Below, one piece after another: positions 1 to 12,288 of a stretch of DNA of 64,000 nt. Origin of the DNA: Cadophora sp. MPI-SDFR-AT-0126 (lineage: Eukaryota; Ascomycota; Leotiomycetes; Helotiales; Ploettnerulaceae); the NCBI GenBank assembly GCA_020747065.1, contig JAGMVK010000008.1:1736001-1800000 (forward strand). The letters are read 5' to 3'. The notes under the pieces were generated by a model, which was not told the DNA's origin, did not search any database, and worked only from the letters and a program-made list of their open reading frames with translations. A program made the position numbers and the translations under genes. Positions within the stretch are counted from its first letter, which is position 1, and each line of letters starts with the position of its first letter.

Positions 1-2091
1 CATCAGCCAACCCCAACCTCACAATTGGCTCTCACGGACACAAATACCATTCTGGCAACTCGCAGAAATCATGGCCTGAGGAAGTCCATTCCGCTGGAAC
101 GACTCTGCATCACCACTCCACTTCACTCTCCTTCACCCTTCAAAAATACTTTGTGTCCCGCTCATGACATAACTGCTGTAGTCAACCTCCACCTTCAACA
201 TTCACCACAAGTCCACCAGCCCACAATCAAGAGCGACACCGGCTTCAAAACGGCATGTCAATGAAGTACTTTCGTTACCCGCGGGTATTCTTTGCATTAT
301 GAGTGGACTGGCGGCCTCGACCCCTCTTTGATACTGTAAAGTTTTCTCTTACTGGACCCTCTTTCTGCGCCTCTCGACACCCTCTACAAGGCACGCCAGA
401 AAAAAATCCCACGTTGAAGCCCAACGAACCTTCCCCTCGTACTTAGCCATATACAGCTGCATGCATCGTGGACATCCATCCAATAGTCCATCATTCATCG
501 TGACTATTTTTCTTCCTTTTTCGAACCAGAACCGCCTCGGCTTTCCCCCTCATCTAGTCGTCAAGATCCCACTCAAGACTCCAAGCCCCCGAGCAAATTA
601 CTCATGACCTGCAGCATCGCATCGCATCCCCATCGCATCCCATCCCATCCTCAAGAACCACAACCGCAACCCCTCCATCATCCCGAGTGTATCCGTAACC
701 ACGAGCCGACAATGTGCTTTTCCCCCCTCTCTCAAGACCCAGCCATGCCATCCAGACGCAGACCCTGACACACACATGCATCTTACTGGAGCCTAGAAAA
801 ACGGCCCAGAAAGCCTTCAACGAACGAACGCACATGCAGATTTTCCATTCAGAACAGAAGGGCAACGCAACCCAGCGAACGCCAGCCAGGCAAGGGCAAG
901 GGCAACGCAATGCAGACGGGCTGATATCTCCATTCCTGCTGTTCCGTTCGGCTCCATGACTGCAGCGTGCATGAGCGAACGAACCCTCGGGAAATGGTGA
1001 GCTTTGGGAAGGGGAGTGACGTGGAAGAGGAGATTGGCTCCGGCTCCCGTCGTTGAACTGAATGTAGGATTTTCCGAGGTCCGATATCATCCTGCGATTT
1101 TGAAGCTTTGGAGGTAGGTGAGAGAAAGTATTTGCTTCTTCAAGATCACATGTTAGTCACGTGGTATTTGAATACTGTCTGTTCCGTGGAACTCGAAGGG
1201 TCTATCCGCTATAGACTGGATGGTTTGTACGATGAGCTGTTAATTTAGGGTTATTTTTACCTTCTCTGTGCCCCATCTGGTCTTCCACCACAACACCAAG
1301 CCAAAATACTCAACTGACCCGGGGTTTGAAGTTTCATAAGACCTGATCACTATCTGTGGTTCTGGAATGGTCAGATGGTGGTCGAATGTCCTTTTTGTTT
1401 CCTTTTTTGTTTTTTTGCATCTTGCTCTCTTTCGTATCTCAGGAGATTTTTTCTTTTCTTTCACTTGCGTGTACACTTCGAAGTTGCACAACATCAGGCT
1501 CTTCTTCTATGCGTATTACTATTCTCACTGTCTCAGAGACATCCGATGATCCAATTCTGATGCGTTGAGCTCTGTGAGATCATTTGATTTTGCACATGCT
1601 TACAAGGAGAGGGTGACATTTTTTATGAGCGCTGGTACAGTCCATTCTCTTTGGTCCTTAGCCTGACGTACCTCAGATAAAGGGAGGTATAGAGAATGGA
1701 GAGCCTAGCCTTTATTTCCAATGATTATCGATTAATCAATTACGTCTTGATCTCCGCCTGTTACTGGGACTTCACACAACCATAGTATTGTCCTTTGTCA
1801 TCTCAAGTTGTCATTTCATCTACCTGGTCAAACCTCATCGTGATTGAAGGGCGCTGAGACAAAGAACTTCGTCTTCCGAGTCTACCTGGAAGAGATGGTT
1901 GGCAACTTTACCAGGAATCTTGATTCTGTGAGAGCTTCTTTGACGTACCCACGAGGTTGAGAATTGCGCTGCTGGGAAATGAAGACTTGAGGTATTGTAA
2001 AAACAACGTATTTATTATGCTAAAAGCAACGCTAAGTATCAGCTGCCAAGGTTACATCCGTCACCAGGGTAATGCATATTAATTGTTGAGG
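1..2091. other. Intergenic, no supported gene
   Basis: No frame has convincing coding character; the open stretches are low-complexity or Cys/Phe-rich shadows. A CATCGCATCC-like simple repeat lies near 612-650 and T-rich tracts at about 1386-1470. A 10-bp inverted repeat (arms 1641-1650 and 1691-1700) could form a hairpin. The left part may be the 5' or 3' flank of a gene outside the window. Confidence 0.5.
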
Positions 2092-3525
2092 TCAGAGTCG
2101 CAAGTCGTCAAGGTAATCCTCATTGTCGCTATCCCTCGTCACGGCATGGTCTCGAGCTTGAGGAATGCTATCTGAGCCGACGAAGACGAAGTCGTCAATG
2201 GTTGGAGATTTGGTGTGATGAGTATATTGACCTACCGCCTCATCCTTGTCAATCTGTTTGCACGAAGCTTTTGTGGTAGCAATAGAATCCGTGGAACTTG
2301 AATCCTCACCCTCGATTCTCTTTTCGTTGACTTTTTTACTATCAGACTCAGCATGTTCAGCAGATGCCTCGGAAATTTTCTCATTAAATCGGCCAGGATC
2401 AGAGCGGCAGTCTCGTGCTCTCTTGAGGTCTTCTTCCGCCAGCTGGGCACGCAGATCTTGCAGCTCCTGTGACTGGTTTCGAGCTACTTCGAGAGCATTC
2501 TTCAAGTCGATTTGAAGCACGCCATATTTTGCCTCATGTTCCGCGATGAGGCTGTCGATCTTAATGCGGGCCTCCGTTCGAAATGCAGCAACCTCTTCTG
2601 TGACTTTGGTTAGCGACACCTCAACCCCTCTCAACTCTTGCTTGACAACTGCCATGTTTTCAGCAGCGGAAGCGACTTTTGCTTCGTCCTCCCTTAGCTT
2701 CTCTGCTCTGACTCGTAATTTTTCCATTCCCTTATCCCAGAGTGCTTGCTGGCTCTGACTAGTATCTTCTTGGGCACGCTGGGCCTCGACAATGCGTAAG
2801 TGCTCTCGTTCTCGTGCTTCAGTCTCCTGGGTGACACGATCTCGCTCCAAGATTTCGGCATTCATCTTTCGTGCTTCATCACCTTGTTTGCTCATCATGA
2901 GCTCGAAGTCTAACCTCTCCCATTCCAATGTTTCTTGTTGTTGTCGAATCTTCTCTTCTCGTTTCCGCACATCGCTTTCCAGTTGATCTTGTATGATACC
3001 CCTCTGGTCGTTTTGTTCTTGGAATTGGCACTCTTTGTCGGTAAGCTCGGCACAGTCTCTATCGAGACATTCCTTTTCGAGTTTCAACACTTGTAGCATT
3101 CCGTCAAGTTTTCCTGCCAGCCGTTCCAACTCGACACGCTCGGCATTCATCTGTGCTCGGTCTAGATCTTGTTGTTTCAAGATCGCTTTCTCCAGATTTT
3201 CCAGCCTCTTTTCAGAATTTTTTTTACAGAAGCGAAATTCCTCAATCAGATTCTTCAGTTCCTTCAGCTTCTGCTCTACATGCTCTATCTTGCGCTTGGC
3301 TTCTACTCCTTCCTCTTCGATCTCCTTTTCCTTTGCTTCTATCTCCACCCATCGTTGTCTGGCTGAGAATTCAGTTTCGGATTTGCGGGCTTTGGCATCT
3401 TCTTCGATCTGAAGCTGGAGATCTTCCAGGTGTAAACTTGCTTCTGCTATGTTGAGCTCGCGGATGTAGACTCCCCTTTTATTGACGAGACAGATGCGTC
3501 CGCAGCTGGAGACTGTGATAGGCAT
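2092..3525 (-). CDS. Coiled-coil protein, unrecognised
   Basis: A single-exon frame of 477 residues on the minus strand. After about 30 N-terminal residues containing two cysteines, nearly everything to about residue 375 is Glu/Lys/Arg/Gln-rich with heptad-like Leu spacing, so a long alpha-helical coiled coil is likely. The C-terminal 100 residues are Ser/Asp-rich and probably disordered, ending in a short acidic tail (DNEDYLDDLRL). No catalytic motif, signal peptide or membrane helix is visible. The start is the first Met of the frame. Length and composition suit a structural or tethering protein, but no family is recognised and no function is assigned. Overlapping plus-strand open frames are Ser/Cys-rich mirror images of the coiled coil. 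Confidence 0.8.
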   Translation of the reverse strand: MPITVSSCGRICLVNKRGVYIRELNIAEASLHLEDLQLQIEEDAKARKSETEFSARQRWVEIEAKEKEIEEEGVEAKRKIEHVEQKLKELKNLIEEFRFCKKNSEKRLENLEKAILKQQDLDRAQMNAERVELERLAGKLDGMLQVLKLEKECLDRDCAELTDKECQFQEQNDQRGIIQDQLESDVRKREEKIRQQQETLEWERLDFELMMSKQGDEARKMNAEILERDRVTQETEAREREHLRIVEAQRAQEDTSQSQQALWDKGMEKLRVRAEKLREDEAKVASAAENMAVVKQELRGVEVSLTKVTEEVAAFRTEARIKIDSLIAEHEAKYGVLQIDLKNALEVARNQSQELQDLRAQLAEEDLKRARDCRSDPGRFNEKISEASAEHAESDSKKVNEKRIEGEDSSSTDSIATTKASCKQIDKDEAVGQYTHHTKSPTIDDFVFVGSDSIPQARDHAVTRDSDNEDYLDDLRL

Positions 3526-3968
3526 AGCCTCGTCTAAATAAGTCGATTTTTCGTTGCGAGAGTGGATGATGTTTTTGCGTGTGGAGGGGAGGGTGTTTGA
3601 AGGACAAAAGTCTACTGCTATAAATTGGGGTCATAAGCTATCATACTGTATCTCGCGGTGCGAATCATATGGTACTTTTGGATATTGGAATCAGTTGCAG
3701 AGCTTGCGAATAACCTATCTCGATGCCTCACGACGAATGGGCAAGGCACTCACGATATGCTTGTGCAGCCTGCTGACTGGTATATGCGATCACTCCTCTC
3801 TGCTCAGATCACATCCCCCAAAAATTCCCACAAGTCATCGGTCAGAGCCATGCGCATCATTTAAGAATTTCAACAAAAACGATAGAATATATCAGTACTC
3901 TAAATTCAACGACTCTTGCGCGAGTAGCACTCTCCCCTAGAGTCTACTTCTCAAAACCATGCATCCAA
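3526..3968. other. Intergenic between two minus-strand genes
   Basis: This is the upstream flank of the coiled-coil gene and the downstream flank of the small acidic-protein gene, which are divided by about 440 bp. The plus-strand open frame here has no coding character. No repeat or RNA gene was seen. Confidence 0.5.
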
Positions 3969-4448
3969 TCATTGAGCTCCATTGAGATTCCTTTCACCAT
4001 TTCCAGCGAGCTCTGCTGCCTCTGCAGCCCTAGCAGCAAGAATCTCTTCCATCTCCTCCCTGATGAGATACGCCACCAATCTATCATACTCCTCCATATC
4101 ATCAATAATGAAGTAAACGCCCCCGGACCCCGACTCCGAACTCGAGTCCGAGCCCCGCCTGTTCTCCGACTCAGACGACTCCTCTGACTGCCTTGAATCA
4201 GCGGAAGGACCTTCATTTGATTCAGTGGGCTCTTCCGCTATTTTTGTGATCTTGTCGAAGAATTTCTCCGCATCAGAGCACGCGTGGCCGATTTCTTGAA
4301 GTTGGCCGCGAATGTTGGTGAGCTCGTCGACGAGTTTGGATTCGACTTGGAAGATTTTGGCTTGGATGGTGGCGAGCTTTTGAGCGTACTGTTCTTGGCG
4401 CTCAAGTTTTTCGCGCATGGCAGCTTTTTCACTGTCTGAGAGGGACAT
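3969..4448 (-). CDS. Small acidic coiled-coil protein, unrecognised
   Basis: A single-exon frame of 159 residues. Residues 1-70 are a predicted coiled coil with Glu, Lys and Gln dominating. Residues 75-110 are a Ser/Glu-rich linker with runs such as SEESSESE and SDSSSESGSG, typical of disordered and casein-kinase-type phosphorylated regions. Residues 110-150 return to an amphipathic acidic helix (IDDMEEYDRLVAYLIREEMEE) rich in Ala at its end. No catalytic motif is seen. The organisation, helix-acid linker-helix, would fit a small complex subunit, but this is inference and no family is recognised. The chosen start is the first Met. Confidence 0.65.
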   Translation of the reverse strand: MSLSDSEKAAMREKLERQEQYAQKLATIQAKIFQVESKLVDELTNIRGQLQEIGHACSDAEKFFDKITKIAEEPTESNEGPSADSRQSEESSESENRRGSDSSSESGSGGVYFIIDDMEEYDRLVAYLIREEMEEILAARAAEAAELAGNGERNLNGAQ

Positions 4449-6608
4449 ATTTTTGTTTGGTGGGTTGGTGATTTTGAGTTGGTGTCTGGAGTGGAGAGTA
4501 AACTGGTAGTGGTGGACGCCTATGGTCTTGCGGGGGATGTTGCGCAGATAATATGTATCTAAATACAGATTCGGAGCAGTTGTTAGACTGAATCACAGCT
4601 CAGGCTTTTAGTTGTCACCTATGACAGCGAATCATTATTCCAAGGCAATGTGCTCTCTATGACTGGCTGTTGGAAAGCCCAATCACCGAGCAAACAGATT
4701 TCAACATCTCTTGTCGTTTGCAGCGGACTTTTACGACCAAGCTAGCAAGTTCCATATTTGTTTCTAAATTCTAAATCAGTCTGCAAATGCATGGTCTGGT
4801 AAAATTCCATGAGTTTGCTACAATGATAGTAACAGTCTGTTGGCAGGTCTTCCCTTGAGAATTACTCAACGAGCGCTGGAGATGCAGAATTTGACCTTGT
4901 AAACCCAAAAAAGAATTCCCTCAGCTGAGAACACTTTACGAGAAGGACCCTGAAGTCAATTTTCAACCCTGCCAGGATTCGTATAGTTTAGTTCTGCCTT
5001 TGGCCGAAGACGGTTGTTGTTTTCTGCCATGACGCGGATATGGTAAGGGAGCCCACAAATATTCCCCAGACCGGCATCGGACTTTAAATCCACGCTTCTA
5101 CTGTGTCTCAAATTTTGAACAACTTGAAGTTTGAATCACAATTACGTAGCATCGGCTGTGAATGTGAAGTCGAACATTTGATGTGGAGCGACAATCCTCG
5201 CTTACGCTAGAGCGCCCCGCATTTTGTCAACAAACACCCGCCCCCTCTCCCTAGCCATTTTCCTCGGCTTTAGGCTTTCTTCTTTCTCGACAGGTTCACA
5301 GCGATATTTCATGCAATTGATTGTAGCTGCTAGTTATGATAAAAAAGAAGACCTGGACAGCATGCGGCATTTAAATACTTGATCATGAATATAGTTAAGC
5401 CGTCTTCGCAAAGCTACCTAGCAGCAGCTGCACGAGAAGATTTAACTCTACCGTGAGGTGTTTGCTACTCCTTTATCAATTCATGCGATGGAAATCAAAT
5501 ATATGGAGTCAAGAGAACACAACAGGAGGTCTCCGTGAGATAATCAGTCCTCACTTTTCTTCCGGACTATCTTTGCTTTCTCAATCTCAGCTCTTTGACA
5601 TGAATTGGAAAAAGAACTTTACATATCGACGACAAGTACTTTTTCCAGGAGAATTTAACTAGCCTGAGGCTTACGTGGAAAAGGGCGCAGAAGTGAGCAT
5701 CCTTCGGTCACCATCACTCGCAGACACAGTCACGGCAACAAGAAGTCGATGATACTGGAAGCTGAGAGATCAAATGCTCACCCACAGGGCGAAGAAGAAT
5801 TTTGTACCATCTAGGAATTGGCTCCTAGTGACTCAGGACCTCACAAGAACGACATAAGATAGTTCGGTAGAGGTTGCTGCAAATGTAGTAAATCTACATT
5901 CCTTTAACTATCTCCCACGTGAGGGGAGGAAGTACTCAATTGACAAATAGACATTTTTCAATAATACCGTAGTCTCATACAGGAATCTTCAGTTTCATCC
6001 CTGGCACTCCAAAGTCCCGTATTCTCAGTGTTTTTGTCAACGCGCACCGGCAAATTGACTTCGTCGACAATCCACGTGACCATCAACTTCCCATTGGTGC
6101 CGTCCTAACGCTCGCTCCTTCAGCCTTACGAGCGTGCAACGTTGACCTGCAGGAACCACACACCTCTTCCTTCACAATTTCGTTCATAACATACAAACTT
6201 GGACCTCATCTTGGGCCCTAGACTCATAAGAGGTCCGAGTCAAGCAAAGCCGCCAGTCGTGAAGATTCTAGTCCACACTCACTATTTGTGTTATTCCAAG
6301 TGTTGCCCGCCTTCACTGCAGTTCAGCCTTGCCTGCATGTATGGAACAGAACCTTTAATATCATCCCTCAGATTGACTCTGGTTGACCCGCCGCTGGTTC
6401 AACGGTCTTCTCAAAGGTGAATTATTCCATGCTCTCTGCCTAATTCGACGTTTCCAGATTGAAACTGGCCGTGGATGGAAAGCTATAAGTAGCTCTCGAG
6501 CCTCACCTCCTACTACCACCGTTTCTGTTAAGCACACCACGTCTTCCTGCGCCAATTCGAACCTTAATATAATCTCTGTCAGACAATACTGACAACACAC
6601 AGTCGAAC
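4449..6608. other. Intergenic, divergent promoter region
   Basis: About 2.2 kb between divergently transcribed genes. It contains only short open frames without coding bias. The last few hundred bases, rich in pyrimidines, should include the 5' leader of the E2/U-box fusion gene. No repeat, RNA gene or mobile element was recognised. Confidence 0.5.
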
Positions 6609-9600
6609 ATGGCCCCCCTCGAGCGATACACTGTCAGTGTATCTCTCCCAGGAGCGGAACTCTTCCAAATTCTTGTCCCGTTCCCACCGACGTCCACAGT
6701 TGCTGCTCTTGCTTCGGAGGTCAAGAGACGGGCTTCAAGTCATGATGACTGGCCTGAGGATTCAGAGGTCATTCTCCATATTGGCGGAACGAATGGACCA
6801 ACACTGTGGGAATTTGATCTTCTCTCGACAGTCCTTACCGATCCCACAGTTGACATAATTACTGCAACGCCCCGTATCAAGAAGCAACGTAAAAATCATG
6901 TCGCATCAAATGAGGCAAGTTCCCCGATGCCATCATCCCTTTCTGTATATGAGCAGTTCTATGTGTACATTGACAAAAACTAACTTCTCCAAGCAACGCC
7001 AAGACCAACAACAAGAGACCGGGCCATCACTCGCTGGTGCCATCAAGATCCGTGTCATAACTCCTGCCCTTGCTCGGACATACAGAGACTTCCGCTCTAT
7101 CCCCGTTCTACGTGGTAGGTGCTTGTAGGGCGTGTTAATTATTCCTTCGAATGTTTCAAGATAATCCACGGCCACGCCTTGCCCTCTTCCCCGATCATTG
7201 GCAATAACTGACTGTACCATTACCTATAGGCTCGCTCACACATGCCTCAACTCTACGGGAACTGAAAGCACATATATCAAACCATCTGTCGTACCCATTC
7301 TTGGCTCCATCCGATGCTAGTCAAGAGTGTAATTGCTCTCTTGCTAGACAGATCAACGAACGTGCCCTCCTTACACAACTTCGTCCTCGAGATGGCGGTG
7401 ATAGCTTGTCAGAACCCATTGGAAAGCTTGTTGTCGTGCATGGTCGAAGTGTGGTGAAAGTTCTGGACACCGATCATGTGGAAAAGTCTCAACTGATTGC
7501 TAAAGTCGTCGAGGAGCTTGGTGGTGAGATCGAGTCAAGAGAAATCACCTTCACTGGTGGTACGCTGATATCGAACCAAAAGTAACGCATCTTCCTTGCA
7601 ACATGCTCGACTACCGCTAACAAATCACAGCAATGCTTACGCCAAGCTACCGATCATCTCTATATGCTCGAAGCAGCGACACGGGGAGCTGAAGCGCTCT
7701 CGAAGTAGCAACTTTCGGGGACCACACACATCTCCTGGCTCGACTGGACTTGATCTACACACTTGGGAATCACCCATCGAACTGTCGACGACAAATATGA
7801 ACCTTACTCTTGATGACCTATGCCTGACAGAATGTGCAATCGATGGGATCCTCAACATTTACGTGGTCGAGCGCCGATTTTCAAACAACGATGAAACAGA
7901 AAACGAGTCTGGAAAGGATGCCATCTTCCTTGAGAGCGATGCTTGGTACGTACTGGGCGAGACCGTTTTGTTCCATTTTCATGATCTCGAAAGTGTGATT
8001 TTCCTCATAAAATGTCACATCTCTCTGAATGAACATTCCCGATAAACAATTACTAACTTCCTATTGCGTGTAGGAGACATCCAGTCATTCAGAGTTCAAG
8101 AGGCGTTTCAATGCTCCTGTCCTCATTGCGGGTCTTCACAGAAAGAATCTCTGCTCGACAGATGGAGTTTCCCAATCAAGACGCTATTCTACATGTCGTT
8201 CATCTTCTTACGAGATTCCCACCAGCGGTTCGAGCAGTTCAGATCCTCATGAACGGAAAGTCGCCACGGCCAAGCGAGCGTGCGGCACTTGCTCAAGCTC
8301 TTTATGAAGTTTTAAAGGAGGTTGTGCCCATGCAGCTGATCAAATCAGATCCTGGACGATATTTCGAAGGCACAAGACTTCTGTTGGGCTTGATACTGGA
8401 CAAGGCGAAGCATCTTAAACTCCAGGCTAGCGATCGAATGCCATACATCTCAGCTATTAGTGTACTTGACCTTCGCAATACCTTCACGATGGAACCGATC
8501 ATTCGGCCCGTCCAGACGCCATTCGGTCTCGTTGAGGAAGGATACTATGATGCTTTCAAACTAGAAGGCCCGCTCTACTTCAAGACAGGAGAAGGGCCCA
8601 TGACATCTATTCCATTGGAGCAACGGATCAAGAGAATTGCTTTACTCTCGGGAGGTTCTGTGCCACAAGTTACAGTCTTTGATCTGAACTTCCTGAATTC
8701 CACGTCATGCTACGTAGACAAAGGAGGCATGAATTTTGCGATTCCTGGTAGGGAATTATGCGACTTGAGCTATCTTTCTGCGTTATGCTCACGCCACAAC
8801 ATGTCTGTTCTCCCGCCGGCGTCTCTTGCCTCAGCAGATTCACCAGCCTTAACTCTGGATCGAAACGGAGCATTGAGTGTATATGTCGGGCGTGCACCGT
8901 GCAGTCAGCCAGGAAGAGATATATCGATCTTTCGCCCAACGACTGGAGGAGAAGAGACGATTGACGTCTCCATCGTCACCCAACTTCTTGTTCCCATCAT
9001 TGAAGCACGGGAAGCAGATGGTACAGCGATTTTTGATGCGTTTGGCGATGGAACACGTCGCAAATTCAAGGAGCCCGATGAAATCATTATGGTGTGTGTT
9101 GACTGTTCTAGCAGCATGTCTGAAGATTCCGATTTCATTGAAATTCAGGATGACACAGATGAATCGCAGAACGAGTTCGAGATGGCCAGCGATGATGACA
9201 GCGAAAGCTCGGCTACCCTCCCTGCCAACGACACTACATTCCTGTGCTCTACAATCGATGAGATGAAGAGTAAGTCTTGAAATATGAAATAGACAATGAA
9301 GCGAGCGTGGGTTGGCTGACTAGTATAGCTCTAATCACTGAACATGAGTCATTCGATGACATGGTCGCTATCGTACATGATGCTCCATCCACGAATCAAC
9401 GAAGTATGGCATCGAGAGTTTTAGGACTCTTATGTGGATTGACTTCTCAAGAGTTAGCTTATCGTCTCAAGCAGCTCGAGGAATCGAAGCGTCGCATGCC
9501 CTTCTACCAATACCGTGGTGTTGAAGCAGCTGGTCAGTCAGATATCTCCAAGTTGAAGAGCCTGATTGCGGGCTTGACCACCCACAAAAGCGCCATCTGC

Positions 9601-12288
9601 GACTTTCTCATCTACCGGGCTATAAATTCGACTACTCTTGAAGAGAACTTTGTCTGGAATCTCGGCGATGCTGTCCCGAAGATCCCCAAAAAGGCTGATG
9701 GGCCAGTCAACACACCTTCGCAAGAGGAGTTATCAGTTCCACACGAAATGTCATGCCCCATATCTCGTGAGATCATGGAAGACCCTGTACTCACGTGTGA
9801 TGGGTTTACCTTTGGTCGAAACGCCATTGAGAGAGTACGTATAATCTACTCGCTTTTATCTCATTTACAGAATCCCTTCCCTTCAGATGTTCCAAAGTTG
9901 TAGAGAGCAGGGCTGACTTTCACGAAGTGGTTTCAAATTCGCGACTCGTCTCCGCTAACGGGACTAATCCTTGAGAACACAGACCTCCGCTCGAATGGGG
10001 AGCTTCTTATCAAAATCAAGGCTTGGATTGGAGGTGAAGACATCGTTCGTGGACACACTGATCAATCATCGAGCACCAGATCGTCCTCTGGCACCATTAC
10101 TGTGCGATTCTTCAGTCGGCTTGGTGATTTCGCCCGAAAAGTCCCCAGAACATTGTCCGTGAGAGATCTCTACAAGATCGCCTTTCGGGGCATGAAGGGT
10201 CGTCACACGAATTTTCAAATGCACTGCAAGAACGTGTTCCTGTCTCCAGCAGAACAAAGTCTTTCAGTTGCCAACATATCGGACAATTCCATCATTCATA
10301 TCAATGTCCCTGACGAGTCATCCGGGACGAACTCGTCAGGCAGTGGTGATGGTAAATTCGAAGAGCTCTGCCTTATCAAAGTGTTTCACAAGACAGACAA
10401 AGTGCTCTTCTCTTACGTATGTATACCACTCCTTCCTTAACATTCTCAGAATTTCTTGCACACAAGTTTCAGCCTCAGAGGAACCGAGATCTCAGTCCTC
10501 GATCTATCTTGAACAATGCTAACATCCTCTAAGTGGGTCTCGAAGAACACCGCCAACACCTTTGCTTCTGTAGTCTTCAAATATTGGAGATTCCAAGCCT
10601 CAAAGGATAACTGGTATTATACTAGCAATCTTCTACCCTGGACAGGCATGACACAGGAAGGAGACCGACACCTTCGCGGACACCCACAAGATCCATGGAC
10701 TCGCCTCTCGCAATTCCTCAACCCACATTCAGCCACTGGTAAGCTGTCGTATGAACCGGTGTTTGAAAAGGATACTGCAGACATCGATCGAATTAGCGAC
10801 GAATCTGGGGATGAGTACGGTGATGCCGCTATGGATAGCCAGTCAAGTCCTTCCCCTCTCGTGCTGAAGGTCTACATGAGCCTTAAGAAACCAGAAAAAT
10901 CTGGCAAGAACCTCACAAGAGTCAGTTACCCTCCTTATGCCACGTGTACTCCTGCTAATTATATCTGCAAAGCTTGATGTGCTGAAGAATATGTTTGAGG
11001 CCTTCTCCAACCGACTCCTAGCTTACGGCTTCAATACACACCTAGGATTGATCTCTTTCAAATCTTCCGCAACAATCTCTCAAGTTATTACCCACGCCAT
11101 CGAAAACTTCCGCCACAAAGTAAATGCCATGAACGCACTGGGCGACACAGCCCTTTGGGATGCACTTGCTCTTGCTAATGACCAACTTATGGAATACAGC
11201 AAGAAATATCCAAATGCCAAAAAGCGAATCATTTGCTTCACCGACGGTATGGATACGAAGTCTTCCCAGAAGGCTGAGATTGTCTCTATGAGCCTACTAG
11301 TATGTGTCACAGCCCTGAAGCGATGTTGAAGGATAGGTGCTAAGTCTTATTATAGCAGAGTAAAGTTGTTGTTGACTCATTCTGCCTCGGAGATGAGGAC
11401 AATGTTGATCTTCGCACCGTATCTTACCTGACCGGAGGATACAAATTCAAGCCAGAGTCGTTGGAACAAGCAATGGCAATGATGGAACTCGAGCCCGTAC
11501 TCTCTCAGCTCGAGAGACCGCCAATCGTTATTCCATCTCAATCTCAGTCACACCCATACGATCTGTATCTACGTTTTGCTTTTGCAAAGGATAAGGCAGT
11601 ATGTCTGGTCTCCGATAGTCAAGATGGGCCATTGCTAACAGGCATCAAGGTCCCCGAAATCGTCACGAGTGAGATCTTCCCGCAACGCCGCGTGCACCCA
11701 AACATCAACGACAGCTTTGTACAGCTTTCATCATTGTCCAAAAATGCTCTTCAAGGCCAGGGATCAGTCAACACCCATTCCGATGCCAACCTTCGCACCT
11801 CAAGAATCTTGACAGAGATTCGAAATATCCTGGCAAACCCTCATCCACACTATGACATATACGTCTCCGAGACCAACATGTCATTCTGGAAGATTATTGT
11901 TCAGGGCCCGCCGGATAGTGCGTACTCCACTGGCACTTTCTCGATTTACCTGGATATGGAGCAAGACTATCCTGCATTCCCACCAAAGTGCCGCTTCACG
12001 ACCCCCATCTACCACCCCAATATCAATCGTCATGGCAAAGTCTGTCACTCTATTCTCAATCGCAACTGGACATCAGATACCACTAACCTGCAGCTGATCA
12101 ATACGATCTACTCACTGCTGCTTGTCCCAGAGTTCTCGGATCCGATCAACGCGGTTGTAACTTTGAATTACCACTGGGACGAGGTTGCGTTTCACGATGA
12201 GGTCAAGGCACACATCGAGAAGCATGCTACCAAGACTCGTGCAGAATTCAAGGCCGAGATTCTTGAATTTGAGGTGAGCGCAACATGA
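6609..12288 (+). CDS. Ubl-vWA-U-box-E2 fusion protein (E2 and E3 in one chain)
   Basis: Ten exons: 6609-6944, 6994-7114, 7230-7581, 7631-7945, 8074-9269, 9329-9834, 9928-10416, 10534-10920, 10973-11299, 11356-12288, giving 1,653 residues. Seen in order: beta-grasp-like N-terminal segments (about 1-250); an all-alpha/beta region of unknown fold; vWA strand 1 with the metal-binding DCSSS motif (about 718-722); an acidic linker; a helical segment; a U-box (about 912-975, CPI...IMEDPV...DGFTF...AIERW...SPLTG); a ubiquitin-like segment (about 1000-1070); the rest of the vWA domain (from about 1235, with LGDTALWDA and FTDGMD); and a C-terminal E2 domain (about 1490-1640) with HPN and catalytic Cys near 1572. 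Family knowledge: E2s carry ubiquitin on that Cys and U-boxes recruit E2s. Inference: a self-contained ubiquitin ligase whose vWA part binds substrate or partners. A donor near 12274 could give another C-terminus. Confidence 0.88.

Noticed and set aside
602..1090. 162-codon minus-strand frame
   Set aside because: Built from simple repeats and Cys/Arg/Ser-rich sequence; no coding bias.
1641..1700. Ten-bp inverted repeat as a terminator or element
   Set aside because: Short stem with a 40-base loop, no partner copy in the window and no nearby gene end.
2993..3455. Plus-strand frames opposite the coiled-coil gene
   Set aside because: Ser/Phe/Cys-rich mirror of Glu/Lys codons on the real strand.
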